A DNA stretch of 64,000 nt from Novacetimonas pomaceti (GCF_003207955.1 NZ_NOXG01000002.1:248001-312000), one strand, 5' to 3'; positions 1 to 9,816 are shown, numbered from the stretch's first letter. Notes: generated from the sequence alone by a model not told the origin. A program made the numbers and translations.

Positions 1-1
1 C

Positions 2-1069
2 GAGGAAGTCGTGCGCCAGAACCGCATGCCCCCGTCGCTTTACCTGCTGATGCACTGGCATGCCCATATGTCGGCCGCGCAGCGCGATGCCGTCCTGGCA
101 TGGATCGCGCAGGAACGGCGTGAGCATTACATGACGCCGGGCGTTGCCGAGCGCTTTGTCGCCGAACCGGTGCAGCCGGTGCCCGAATCCATACCTGTCG
201 ATGCGAACAAGGTCGCGCTGGGCCAGCGCCTGTTCTTTGAAAAGAAACTGTCGGAGAACGGGGAGCTGAACTGCGCCAGCTGCCACAGCCTCCAGCACGC
301 GGGCATGGATGGCCTTGTGACGGCGACGGGCATCTATGGGCAGAAGGGGCCGATCAACGATCCCACCGTCTTTAACGCCGCCCTGAACAAGAGCCAGTTC
401 TGGAACGGGCGCGCGGCGACCCTGGCCGATCAGGCGGCCGGCCCGGTCATGAACCCGCTGGAAATGGGATCGCATGACTGGGGCAGTGTCGCGGACCGCC
501 TGCGTTCGGACCCGACCTATGTCGCGGATTTCCAGACCGCCTTTGGCAGCCCGGATATCAACCAGGACACGATTACCGCCGCGATCGCCGAATTCGAAAA
601 GACCCTGCTGACCCCCGACAGCCGGTTTGACCAGTATCTGAAGGGGGATGATACCGCCCTCAATACGCAGGAAAAACATGGCTATGAACTGTTCAAGAGC
701 ATCGGGTGTTCGGGCTGTCATACCGGCGCGTCCATGGGCGGACAGGCGTTCGAGGTCATGGGGCTGGAGGGGAATTACTTCGCCGCGCGTGGCGGTGCCC
801 TGACCGATGCGGACAAGGGACGTTTTACCGTGACCCACCAGCAGCAGGACATGGAACGTTTCAAGGTGCCGAACCTGCGCAACGTCGCCCTGACCGCGCC
901 CTATTTCCACGATGGCAGCGTCAAGACGCTGGATGGCGCGGTGCGTGACATGGCGCGGTACCAGACGCCGGATCACGACATTTCCGATCAGGATGTCGCC
1001 GATATCGTCGCCTTCCTCAATACGCTGACGGGCAAGTACCAGGGACAGACCCTGACGCTGGGCCAGTAA
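2..1069 (+). CDS. Di-haem cytochrome c peroxidase with N-terminal haem-binding region (5' partial)
   Basis: The frame is open to the left edge, so the N-terminus is missing. The usable part is about 352 residues counted from the GTG at 11. Two CXXCH haem sites, CASCH (about 88-92) and CSGCH (about 233-237), sit in a bacterial di-haem peroxidase/MauG arrangement, with the signatures LGQRLFFEKKLS and YFHDGSVKTL near the C-terminus. This family reduces H2O2 in the periplasm using electrons from c-type cytochromes or quinol. The first 40 residues (PPSLYLLMHWHAHMS, then a VLAWI ending) resemble the tail of the small haem-binding domain often found before such peroxidases, which suggests a tri-haem fusion; that part is inference. 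Family assignment is firm; the exact electron donor is unknown. Confidence 0.88.
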   Translation, partial: EEVVRQNRMPPSLYLLMHWHAHMSAAQRDAVLAWIAQERREHYMTPGVAERFVAEPVQPVPESIPVDANKVALGQRLFFEKKLSENGELNCASCHSLQHAGMDGLVTATGIYGQKGPINDPTVFNAALNKSQFWNGRAATLADQAAGPVMNPLEMGSHDWGSVADRLRSDPTYVADFQTAFGSPDINQDTITAAIAEFEKTLLTPDSRFDQYLKGDDTALNTQEKHGYELFKSIGCSGCHTGASMGGQAFEVMGLEGNYFAARGGALTDADKGRFTVTHQQQDMERFKVPNLRNVALTAPYFHDGSVKTLDGAVRDMARYQTPDHDISDQDVADIVAFLNTLTGKYQGQTLTLGQ

Positions 1070-1103
1070 GGCGTATTTCGGAACAACATGCTGGGAAAGT
1101 GGC

Positions 1104-1168
1104 AGAAGTTTTTTGAAGGCGGCGTTCTTTTGAAGCTTTTTGCAAAAAAGCTTCACCAAAAACTTCTT
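1104..1168 (-). repeat. Intergenic hairpin repeat, copy 1 (shortened)
   Basis: Reverse-oriented member of a five-copy family (others at 6096, 41521, 47812 and 54657). On the minus strand it carries GAAGTTTTTGGTGAAGC, the GAAGC/GCTTC hairpin, then the left arm of the second hairpin. The right arm is missing, giving about 65 bp rather than 83. It starts 34 nt after the peroxidase stop codon. Confidence 0.8.
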
Positions 1169-1213
1169 CATGATTACAGGGCAGCGTCCCCGGTTCCGGC
1201 GCGTTTCCGGCTC

Positions 1214-1244
1214 AACCCCGCCACATCATGTGGCGGGGTTTTCT
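1214..1244 (+). terminator. Rho-independent terminator after the peroxidase gene
   Basis: A perfect 12-bp stem (AACCCCGCCACA with its complement, loop TCA) is followed by a short T run. It lies 145 nt after the peroxidase stop and beyond repeat copy 1. Apart from the repeat and this hairpin, I see nothing else in 1070-1377. Confidence 0.85.
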
Positions 1245-1377
1245 CATGCGGATATTACCCGCCGTCATGATAAGGGATGGCAATAGGACTATGCTTTGTT
1301 ACAGGCCGCACGCTACCCTGTCGTGAGGCACTGTTTTTCGCGAAACGGGACCAGCACTAAGGGGAAGGGCGATAAAC

Positions 1378-1977
1378 GTGCGGCGGCGTCGGACACTCAA
1401 TCAGGACGAGCAGGCGCTGTGGGCGGCCTTTACACAGGACATTTCCCCGCTGCGCCATGCCCGGGCAGCGCGTCCCGCCACCCCACGCGCGGCCCCCGCC
1501 GAAAAACCCGCGCAGGCGGCAGGACCGCCAGCACCATCAGTGTCGATGGATGATATCCGCCGCCTTGCCGCGCCGGGGCTGCATCACCACGCCCCTTCCC
1601 ACGGCAGGACGGAACATGACCGTGGCAGCGCGATTGAAATCGGGGTGAGGCGGCCTGGTCTGGATGACACAAGCTGGCGCGGGCTGGTCAGTGGGCGGCT
1701 GCGTCCGCAGCGACGGCTGGACCTGCATGGACAGATCGCGCAGACGGCCTTTCATCGCCTGCATGCGTTCCTGCTTCAGGCGCGTGCCGACAATGTGCGC
1801 TGCGTGGAAATCATTACCGGGCTTGGCAGCGGGGCCAATGGCGGCATCCTGCGGCGCGAACTTCCGCTGTGGCTGGGGCGGGCGGACATGCGGCGCTTCA
1901 TCCTGGCAGTGGTGCATCCGCATGCCGCCAATCAGGGCGCGGTGCGCGTCCTGCTGCGGCGTCAGTCGCGGCGGTAG
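1378..1977 (+). CDS. Smr domain protein (MutS2 C-terminal type)
   Basis: A 199-residue protein with a GTG start behind a purine-rich AAGGGGAAGGG. The N-terminal half is Ala/Pro/Arg-rich and probably disordered. The C-terminal 90 residues form a small MutS-related domain, with the LDLHG motif (about residue 117) and the GLGSGANGGILRREL loop matching the family TGxGxxS/G...LR signature. Smr domains are nucleases or nucleic-acid-binding modules; the cellular role of stand-alone Smr proteins in alphaproteobacteria is not settled. It converges on the next gene with only 7 nt between stop codons. Confidence 0.85.
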   Translation: MRRRRTLNQDEQALWAAFTQDISPLRHARAARPATPRAAPAEKPAQAAGPPAPSVSMDDIRRLAAPGLHHHAPSHGRTEHDRGSAIEIGVRRPGLDDTSWRGLVSGRLRPQRRLDLHGQIAQTAFHRLHAFLLQARADNVRCVEIITGLGSGANGGILRRELPLWLGRADMRRFILAVVHPHAANQGAVRVLLRRQSRR

Positions 1978-1984
1978 GCGTCCG

Positions 1985-3070
1985 TCATCCCATCCGCCAG
2001 TCCGGCAGGTGGGTCGCCAGCCAGCGCCGCAGCGCCATGACGGACGTGACATCGCCTGCCATCTGCCGGAAGGGTTCGGCGCATGCCGACCCGCTCACCA
2101 GCCTGCGTCCCGTCTCGCTGGCCATTGCGCGGATGTCCGCGCTGTCGATGGCGATGTCCGTGGCGTGGCGCCATTCCGCCACAAGGGCGGGCGGCGTCAG
2201 CATCGGCAGCACCAGCGCGATGTCGAGGGAGGCGGCGCCGGCCAGCGCCGTCCACGCGGAATAGAGCAGGGAGGACGCGGCGGAACGGTTTTCACGCAGT
2301 AGCACGTCATGCATGCATGGCACATGCGGCGTGCCGGCGTCCGGCGGCATGTTGTCCATCAGGGAAAACAGCGCGGGATAGCCATCCCTCGCCAGTGCCG
2401 CGATCGCGTCGCGTGTTTCGGGCGATCCCAGCGGGTCGAGGATCTGTATGACATCGACCTGATTGTCGCGCAGGGCGCCGACGGCGTCCTTCACGCTTGC
2501 CAGTCCCGGGACCGGAATGGGACGCAGGCCGAAAAGCGTCATGCCCAGCACGGTCGGCAGCTCTATCCCCGTCAGGGTGGAGACCGCGATGCGCACCGGG
2601 CGGTCGCGCATGAAGTTTTCGAGGTTGTGGTGTAACTGCGCGCGGCCGATCACGACCGGCGACAGCAGGCTGAAGAACAGCGGCAGCCAGCGCGTGTAAT
2701 CGAAATGGATGCGTGGTTCCCCCGACAGGGCCGCCACCAGCGCCGCCCCCGGAACCGCCAGCGCGGTGGTGCCGTCGGGCGGCGTCTGGGTATCGAACAG
2801 GTTGGCCGCCGTGACGCCATCCTGTCCCACCGTCATCCGGGTTGAAACGTTCTGTGCCTGGATGAAGCCATGTTCCAGCGCGGGCGCCAGCAGCCCGCCC
2901 CATCGCCCGGCCATGCTGCCCCTGTCCCCGCCCAGCAGCAGCTGCGGATTGCTGACGGACTGTGCCTGTACCGGCATCCGCTTTACCGGCAGTTCCGAAG
3001 CCCCCGCCCGCGCGCCCAGCGCCATGCCCGCAAGGGGAATGGCGCCCATCAGGAAATTCCGGCGTCGCAT
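1985..3070 (-). CDS. TctC/Bug-like periplasmic substrate-binding protein with Tat signal
   Basis: 361 residues from the ATG at 3070. That start gives MRRRNFLMG, a twin-arginine-like signal, followed by a hydrophobic stretch ending in Ala-x-Ala; the longer open frame upstream lacks a signal and is not preferred. The mature part resembles the solute-binding subunit of tripartite tricarboxylate transporters (GDRGSMAGRW near the start, GVTAANLFDTQTPPDGTTAL, then a WLPLFFSLL stretch). No TctA or TctB membrane subunits are nearby, so it is an orphan binding protein; ligand unknown. It follows hemF on the same strand after a 143-nt gap. Family assignment is moderate because sequence identity to classical Bug proteins looks low. 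Confidence 0.6.
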   Translation of the reverse strand: MRRRNFLMGAIPLAGMALGARAGASELPVKRMPVQAQSVSNPQLLLGGDRGSMAGRWGGLLAPALEHGFIQAQNVSTRMTVGQDGVTAANLFDTQTPPDGTTALAVPGAALVAALSGEPRIHFDYTRWLPLFFSLLSPVVIGRAQLHHNLENFMRDRPVRIAVSTLTGIELPTVLGMTLFGLRPIPVPGLASVKDAVGALRDNQVDVIQILDPLGSPETRDAIAALARDGYPALFSLMDNMPPDAGTPHVPCMHDVLLRENRSAASSLLYSAWTALAGAASLDIALVLPMLTPPALVAEWRHATDIAIDSADIRAMASETGRRLVSGSACAEPFRQMAGDVTSVMALRRWLATHLPDWRMG

Positions 3071-3213
3071 CGCCCACCCGTCCGCGCGCGCGCGGCGGAC
3101 GCGACATTGGGATGGCGGATCCTCGGGAGGGGGTGGGGACAAGTCGTGGCTACTCCGCCGGCTGGGGGTTCAAGGGGATGCTCGCCGCGCATTGCGGCAG
3201 CCGTGCGGCCAAT

Positions 3214-4131
3214 TTAGGGCCAGCGCACCTCAGGGGGAAGACTCATCAGTATCGCTTCGGTATTTCCGCCGGTTTTCAGCCCGAACAGGGTGCCGCGGTC
3301 ATGCAGCAGGTTGAATTCCACGTAACGCCCCCGCCGGACCAGCTGGGCCTCGCGCTGGGCGGGGGTCCATGGCTCCATCATGCGGTTGCGCACGATGTCG
3401 GGGTAGGTTTCCAGAAAGCCAAGTCCCACATCGCGGGTAAAGGCGAAATCGGCCTCGGCATCGCCGCTGTGCAGGCGGTCATAGAAAATCCCGCCAAGCC
3501 CGCGCGGTTCGTTGCGATGGGGCAGGTGGAAATACCGGTCGCACCAGTCGCGAAAGCGCGGATAATATTCGGGGTCGTGCTTTTCGCAGGCCAGCCGGAA
3601 CCCGTCATGAAAGCGCCGGGCATCGGCAATGGCTTCGGCGCTGTCGGGAAACATCGGCGTGATGTCGCCGCCGCCGCCGAACCACCCTTCGGTGGTGATG
3701 ATCATGCGCGTGTTGAAATGCGCCGCAGGGACCAGCGGGCTGCACATATGGGCGACAAGGCTGATGCCCGTCGCAAAGAAGCGCGGGTCTTCGGACGCGC
3801 CTGGGATGCTGTGGCGGAATTCCGGGCTGAAGGTCCCCGATACGGTGGAGACATTGACCCCCACCTTTTCAAATACCCGGCCGCGCATCAGGCCGATGAC
3901 GCCGCCGCCGCCAGACGACCCGTCCTCGTTCGTGCGCTGCCACGGGGTGCGCTCGAAACGTCCCGGCGCGGTGCGATCGCCAAGCACGGGGGAACCGGCG
4001 CGCGCGGCTTCGTCCTCGATCTGTTCAAAGGCGGCGCAGATGCGGTCGCGCAGGCTTTCGAACCATGTGCGGGCCGCCTCTTTCATGGCGTCGTGGGCAA
4101 GAGGAGGGCTGGGGCTGGTCATTCGTGTCAT
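3214..4131 (-). CDS. hemF: Oxygen-dependent coproporphyrinogen III oxidase
   Basis: 305 residues, the normal length for aerobic HemF, which converts coproporphyrinogen III to protoporphyrinogen IX in the cytoplasm using O2. Family blocks are clear: RTNEDGSSGGGGVIG, the active-site region PAAHFNTRM with its conserved histidine, GWFGGGGDITP, RNEPRGLGGIFYD and the C-terminal GRYVEFNLLHDRGTLFGL. It is divergent from petC; the two share a 128-185 bp promoter region depending on which petC start is used. Haem supply fits the many haem proteins encoded nearby. Confidence 0.96.
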   Translation of the reverse strand: MTRMTSPSPPLAHDAMKEAARTWFESLRDRICAAFEQIEDEAARAGSPVLGDRTAPGRFERTPWQRTNEDGSSGGGGVIGLMRGRVFEKVGVNVSTVSGTFSPEFRHSIPGASEDPRFFATGISLVAHMCSPLVPAAHFNTRMIITTEGWFGGGGDITPMFPDSAEAIADARRFHDGFRLACEKHDPEYYPRFRDWCDRYFHLPHRNEPRGLGGIFYDRLHSGDAEADFAFTRDVGLGFLETYPDIVRNRMMEPWTPAQREAQLVRRGRYVEFNLLHDRGTLFGLKTGGNTEAILMSLPPEVRWP

Positions 4132-4316
4132 TCTTCAGGTCTGGTCCGTGATTGGGTATGGGTGCCTGTTTGTCCTTTCGATTGCAAGACGGCTCGTGCC
4201 GCCGCTAGGAAAAGGCAACGGGGGCGGCTATGTTCGGCGCCGGATGAACGCAGGCGGCCATGCCTGCTGCCGACACGGACATGACCGGATCACCATGTTG
4301 CATATTCGCGCCTGTA

Positions 4317-5153
4317 ATGAAGCCTGAAGCCTTTACGATACGGTCATCGCGCCCCGAAGCACCTGGAAAAGGTCCCGGCGCATTCGCGACCGGCGCGCTT
4401 GTCGCCTGCCTTGCGCTGGCGGGTGTTGCCGGTGGCCTGCCGGGCGTCGCCCGCGCCCAGTCGCCCACGCCCGTCCCCCGCCATTCATGGAGCTTCACGG
4501 GACCGCTGGGCCATTTCGACATGGCGGCGGTGCAACGTGGCTATGCCGTTTATGACCAGGTCTGCGCCTCGTGCCATGGCATGACGGCGGTGACCTATGG
4601 CGATCTTGGCGGCATGGGCCTGACGGAGGAGCAGGTGGGCCGCATCGCCCATGCCCATCATGTCCGCGCCGGGACCGACGCCACGGGCAAGCCGGTTTCG
4701 CGGCCCGCGACGTCGGATGACCATCTCCTTTCGCCCTATGCCTCGCCCGCGGCGGCTGTCGCCGCCAATCACGGCGCCCGCCCGCCGGACCAGTCGCGCC
4801 TTGCGGTGGTCTATCCGGGGGGCGTGGATCGCATGCGCGCCCTTCTGCTGGGATACGGGCAGTCCCCGCCCCCCGGGACGCAGGTGCCCGAAGGCAGTTT
4901 CTACAACCCCTATGCCGTCAACGGGCTGATCGCCATGCCGCCGCTGCTGCATGATGGCGGCGTGACCTATGCGGACGGCACGTCGCCCACGGCGGCGCAG
5001 CAGGCCGATGATGTCGTGACCTTCCTTGCCTGGGTGGCGCAGCCCCATCTGGAGGAACGCCATCGCACGGGGGTGCGTGTCATCGCCTTCCTGCTTGTGC
5101 TGCTTGTCCTTACCTTTTGTCTGAAACGGAGAATATGGTCCGATGTCCACTGA
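4317..5153 (+). CDS. petC: Cytochrome c1 (bc1 complex subunit), isolated from petA/petB
   Basis: 278 residues from the ATG at 4317. An in-frame ATG at 4260 would add 19 residues before the signal peptide and is less likely. The order is: signal peptide ending ARA, the WSFTGPLGHFD block, haem site CASCH, GARPPDQSRL, the IAMPP block supplying the likely axial Met, DGTSPTAAQQADDVVTFLAW, and a C-terminal membrane anchor ending KRRIWSDVH, the classical c1 architecture. The protein looks complete. No petA or petB lies upstream, where hemF points away instead. The stop overlaps the mtnP start by 11 nt, so the two are translationally coupled. Confidence 0.9.
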   Translation: MKPEAFTIRSSRPEAPGKGPGAFATGALVACLALAGVAGGLPGVARAQSPTPVPRHSWSFTGPLGHFDMAAVQRGYAVYDQVCASCHGMTAVTYGDLGGMGLTEEQVGRIAHAHHVRAGTDATGKPVSRPATSDDHLLSPYASPAAAVAANHGARPPDQSRLAVVYPGGVDRMRALLLGYGQSPPPGTQVPEGSFYNPYAVNGLIAMPPLLHDGGVTYADGTSPTAAQQADDVVTFLAWVAQPHLEERHRTGVRVIAFLLVLLVLTFCLKRRIWSDVH

Positions 5154-6051
5154 ACCCGCCCCCAAGTCCGAGGTGATCGAGCCTGTCATCGGCCTGATCG
5201 GAGGATCCGGCCTCTATGATATCGAGGGCCTGGAAGACAAGGAATGGCGCACGGTCGAAACCCCGTGGGGGAAGCCGTCGGACCAGCTGCTGTTCGGGCG
5301 GCTGGATGGCGTGCGCTGCGTTTTCCTGCCGCGTCACGGGCGCGGGCATCCGCTGCCGCCGACACGGCTGAACTATCGCGCCAACATCGACGCGCTGAAG
5401 CGTTCTGGCGTGACCGACATCGTCTCCCTCTCCGCCGTGGGATCGCTGAAGGAGGAACTGCCGCCCGGTCATTTCGTGGTCATCGATCAGTTCATCGACC
5501 GTTCCTTCGCGCGGGAAAAGACGTTTTTCGACAGCGGATGCGTCGCGCATGTCAGCATGGCCGACCCGCTGTGCCCGCGCATCGGTGACGTGCTGGAGGG
5601 GGAATGCCGGACGCTGGGGCTGGATGTCACGCGCGGTGGCACGTACCTCGTGATGGAAGGGCCGCAGTTTTCCACCCGCGCGGAAAGCAACCTGTACCGC
5701 TCCTGGGGATGTTCGGTCGTGGGCATGACGAACATGCCCGAAGCCAAGCTCGCCCGCGAGGCGGAGATCTGTTACGCCACCGTCGCGATGGTCACCGATT
5801 ACGACTGCTGGCATGACGCCCATGACAGCGTGACGGTCGATGCGGTGGTCAAGGTGATGCAGGAAAACTCCAGCCGTGCCCGCGCGCTGGTCCGTGCCGT
5901 GATCCCGCAGCTGGGCAAGCCGCGCGGCCCGTGTCACGCCGGATGCGACCGCGCGCTGGAACATGCCATCATTACTGCCCCCGATCGCCGCGATCCCGCA
6001 CTGCTGGCGAAGCTGGATGCGATCGCGGGCCGGGTGCTGTCCCCGCGTTGA
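5143..6051 (+). CDS. mtnP: 5'-methylthioadenosine phosphorylase
   Basis: 302 residues, cytoplasmic. It cleaves methylthioadenosine (from polyamine or quorum-signal synthesis) to adenine and methylthioribose-1-phosphate. Visible MTAP/PNP family blocks are IGLIGGSGLYD at the N-terminus (phosphate loop), LPRHGRGHPLPP, SLSAVGSLKEEL, MEGPQFSTRAES, VGMTNMPEAKLAREAE and VTDYDCWH. The start ATG lies inside the last codons of petC, so the pair probably forms one transcript. Adenine phosphoribosyltransferase, a frequent partner, is not adjacent. Confidence 0.95.
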   Translation: MSTEPAPKSEVIEPVIGLIGGSGLYDIEGLEDKEWRTVETPWGKPSDQLLFGRLDGVRCVFLPRHGRGHPLPPTRLNYRANIDALKRSGVTDIVSLSAVGSLKEELPPGHFVVIDQFIDRSFAREKTFFDSGCVAHVSMADPLCPRIGDVLEGECRTLGLDVTRGGTYLVMEGPQFSTRAESNLYRSWGCSVVGMTNMPEAKLAREAEICYATVAMVTDYDCWHDAHDSVTVDAVVKVMQENSSRARALVRAVIPQLGKPRGPCHAGCDRALEHAIITAPDRRDPALLAKLDAIAGRVLSPR

Positions 6052-6095
6052 ACGCGCTGTTTGAATAAGGCGACCCTGATAATGCCCTGGAATTG

Positions 6096-6178
6096 TAAAA
6101 GTTTTTGGTGAAGCTTTTTTCAAAAAGCTTCGAAGAACGTCGCCTTTTTGAAAAAAGGCGACACCCAAAAACTTTTAT
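6096..6178 (+). repeat. Intergenic hairpin repeat, copy 2 (best preserved)
   Basis: The most symmetrical member. An outer inverted repeat TAAAAGTTTTTGG / CCCAAAAACTTTTAT closes two internal hairpins: GAAGCTTTTT with AAAAAGCTTC, and GTCGCCTTTTT with AAAAAGGCGAC. It could fold as a three-way junction in DNA or RNA. It begins 44 nt after the mtnP stop. Confidence 0.88.
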
Positions 6179-6220
6179 TTTTATCAAGGAGTTATTTTTA
6201 GACATTCTCTGAATGAATGT

Positions 6221-6262
6221 CTTTCGATCAAGGGCGCGCGTTGCGCGCCCCTTGATCGAAAG
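6221..6262 (+). terminator. Long hairpin between convergent mtnP and the hydrolase gene
   Basis: CTTTCGATCAAGGG plus a GCGCGC run faces its near-perfect complement (one bulged G), giving roughly 18 paired bases. No clear T run follows, so it may act as a bidirectional terminator or simply be a structured spacer. A smaller dyad GACATTC/GAATGTC (6201-6221) abuts it, and a GCCCGCCTGCAGGCGGG palindrome lies near 6287-6302. Confidence 0.5.
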
Positions 6263-6349
6263 GGTCATGGCAGTGCCGGGCGAATGCCCGCCTGCAGGCG
6301 GGATGGCACGAGTCGCGTCGCCCCGCCCCGCCATAAGGTCAGCGTCCTG

Positions 6350-7012
6350 TCAGAGCCAGTGTTCGAAGAAGCTGAGCGAGCGCTGCATCGCCAGTGTCGC
6401 CGCCGCCTCGTTATAGCTGGCACGGTCGGTGCAGCCGAAACCGTGGTCCGCGCCTTCATAGACGAAGATTTCGATATCCTCATGCGCATCGCGGATGGCA
6501 TCGATGTCCGTGGGCGGGATATGCGCGTCCTCCGCGCCAAAGTGCAGCTGCACCGGGCAGTTGGGCGTCAGCGCGCGTTCGGCGGCGATCCCGCCGCCAT
6601 ACCATCCCACCGCGGCGGCGAAGTCGGTGGTGCGGCATGCGGCCTCCCACGCCAGCGTGCCACCCCAGCAGAAGCCCATGATCCCCTTCTTTTCCGTCGT
6701 AAGCCCCTCTGCCGCCGCACTCAGGTCCAGCAGGGTCTTTTCCAGCGGAACCTGCGCGCGCAGGTCCAGCCCTTCCTTCATTCCCTCCGGGGTATAGGGA
6801 AGGATCGCATCGCGCCGCACGCGGTCGAAAATGGCGGGCGCGATGACCTGGTAACCATTGCTGGCCAGATGGTCGCAGACCGCGCGGATATAGGGGGTGA
6901 TGCCGAATATTTCCTGCACCACCACCACCGCGCGCGGGGCGTCCGGCCGTCCGGCGCGATAGGCGGAAAACTGATGCCTGTCCGCGGCGGACAGGGTGAT
7001 GATCGATCCCAT
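6350..7012 (-). CDS. Dienelactone hydrolase family protein
   Basis: 220 residues, alpha/beta hydrolase fold, no signal peptide. The catalytic triad can be read directly: nucleophile Cys in GFCWGG (about residue 114), Asp in the FGAEDAHIP segment, and His in GADHGFG near the C-terminus, which is the dienelactone-hydrolase pattern rather than a serine esterase. True substrate is unknown; most stand-alone homologues are not part of a chlorocatechol pathway and none is visible here. It is transcribed alone, convergent with mtnP and divergent from groES. Confidence 0.9.
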   Translation of the reverse strand: MGSIITLSAADRHQFSAYRAGRPDAPRAVVVVQEIFGITPYIRAVCDHLASNGYQVIAPAIFDRVRRDAILPYTPEGMKEGLDLRAQVPLEKTLLDLSAAAEGLTTEKKGIMGFCWGGTLAWEAACRTTDFAAAVGWYGGGIAAERALTPNCPVQLHFGAEDAHIPPTDIDAIRDAHEDIEIFVYEGADHGFGCTDRASYNEAAATLAMQRSLSFFEHWL

Positions 7013-7353
7013 GTATGTCTCCCCCCTGATTCCTGGGTTGTTGTTTGTGTTGAGGTAACGATCCTGTCGTTATCGTCGCGTGGATGTACCTATATCACAT
7101 CCGTTCCGCTCTCCGACACATGGTCTCCTCACGGACGTTATCCCCGCCCGTGTCATCCCATGGATGGGGCCGGGAACATGCAGGGGACGTGTTGGCGCCA
7201 TGCAATGGCCGGGTGACTGGCGTGGCGCGGAGGACGGGCGCGCAATGTCCGGTTAACCGTTTGATGGACAAGTGATATTTTCGCAATGAACGGGCTGGCA
7301 TGAACTGCCGGCCATGGGGGATGGAAACTTGCGCCGGAATCTCCGTGTCGTCC

Positions 7354-7383
7354 CTTGACACCAAAAAGGGGGCTTCCTATCTG
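7354..7383 (+). promoter_or_regulatory. Heat-shock/housekeeping promoter of groESL
   Basis: TTGACA at 7355-7360 is followed 17 nt later by TATCTG. Read another way, CCCTTGACA and CCTATCT resemble the alphaproteobacterial RpoH (sigma-32) consensus. It sits immediately upstream of the CIRCE operator. The remaining 7013-7350 shows no gene or clear structure. Confidence 0.6.
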
Positions 7384-7387
7384 CTCT

Positions 7388-7414
7388 CTAGCACTCTCAT
7401 GAGGGGAGTGCTAA
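7388..7414 (+). promoter_or_regulatory. CIRCE operator (HrcA binding site)
   Basis: CTAGCACTC, nine spacer bases, then GAGTGCTAA: the canonical CIRCE inverted repeat with a single mismatch in the left arm. It lies just downstream of the putative -10, the usual place for HrcA repression of groESL. It is 88 nt upstream of the groES start. Confidence 0.95.
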
Positions 7415-7502
7415 CGCGATGCGGCCTGGCGCGCGCGCCAAACCGGTGGCGTTGCTTAATTCAAGGGCGTTACCTTTTTTAGATTATGGAGCGATCCATC
7501 CA

Positions 7503-7793
7503 ATGACGAAATTTCGTCCCCTGCATGACCGTGTGGTTGTCCGTCGCCTGAAGAGCGAGGAGAAGACGGCTGGTGGGATCATCATCCCCGAGACCGCCAA
7601 GGAAAAGCCGATGGAAGGCGAGGTTATCTCGGTCGGGCCGGGTGCCCGTAACGAGCAGGGCCAGATTGTCGCCCTCGACGTCAAGGCTGGTGACCGCGTG
7701 CTGTTCGGCAAGTGGTCCGGCACCGAAGTGACGATCGATGGTGAGGAACTGCTCATCATGAAGGAAAGCGACATCATGGGCGTTGTCGCCTGA
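7503..7793 (+). CDS. groES: Co-chaperonin GroES
   Basis: 96 residues from the ATG at 7503 (MTKFRPLHDRVVVRR), full GroES length. The open frame extends upstream to 7419 but that would read through the leader downstream of the CIRCE site and is rejected. Mobile-loop region KTAGGIIIPETAKEKP and the C-terminal IMKESDIMGVV are typical. GroES caps the GroEL folding chamber in the cytoplasm. It is followed by groEL after 59 nt; the pair is controlled by CIRCE/HrcA and probably RpoH. Confidence 0.98.
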   Translation: MTKFRPLHDRVVVRRLKSEEKTAGGIIIPETAKEKPMEGEVISVGPGARNEQGQIVALDVKAGDRVLFGKWSGTEVTIDGEELLIMKESDIMGVVA

Positions 7794-7852
7794 TCCTTTC
7801 GCGCTTTCCTTCTGTCCGATCAATTTAACCTTTCCTACTGGAGAAACTGAAA

Positions 7853-9502
<1,650 letters not shown>

Positions 9503-9582
9503 TCCACTCCACCACGGAAAAAGTGGGGGCGCGGTTTCCGGCCGGGACCGTTCCTCCATTTTCCGGGCCCCGCGGCAACGCG

Positions 9583-9622
9583 AAAAAGGGGAAGGCGGCA
9601 TGTCCGTCTTCCCCTTTTTTTA
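9583..9622 (+). terminator. Rho-independent terminator of groESL
   Basis: A 12-bp stem AAAAAGGGGAAG with CTTCCCCTTTTT, a loop of about 13 nt, and a T run. It lies 80 nt after the groEL stop. Confidence 0.9.
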
Positions 9623-9659
9623 TGTTTACAAGCATTTTTTAAAAGATGCGATTTGACAA

Positions 9660-9682
9660 GGGGCAGCTATTCATGCTGCCCC
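9660..9682 (+). other. Hairpin in the leader of the cold-shock gene
   Basis: GGGGCAGC, a 7-nt loop, then GCTGCCCC, directly following a TTGACA hexamer at 9653. It lies 135 nt upstream of the cold-shock start. It could be an operator overlapping the promoter or a 5' leader structure; the sequence alone does not decide. Confidence 0.4.
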
Positions 9683-9816
9683 TATAGGCAGCACGAACGA
9701 CGTGAAATCCGACTGGGTGTTTTTCCGGATGCCCTGTTTTTTTCATGACCGTAAAGGCAAGAGCCCGAATTCCCGGTATTGGGACCGGCAAAGAGGCGCA
9801 GGAGAGTATATCGGCT

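Noticed and set aside
3071..3142. N-terminal extension of the TctC-like protein
   Set aside because: It would bury the twin-arginine signal inside the protein; the start at 3070 gives a proper signal peptide.
4132..4316. Possible remnants of petB upstream of petC
   Set aside because: Translated frames show no haem-ligand or Q-site motifs of cytochrome b; the segment looks like an ordinary divergent promoter region.
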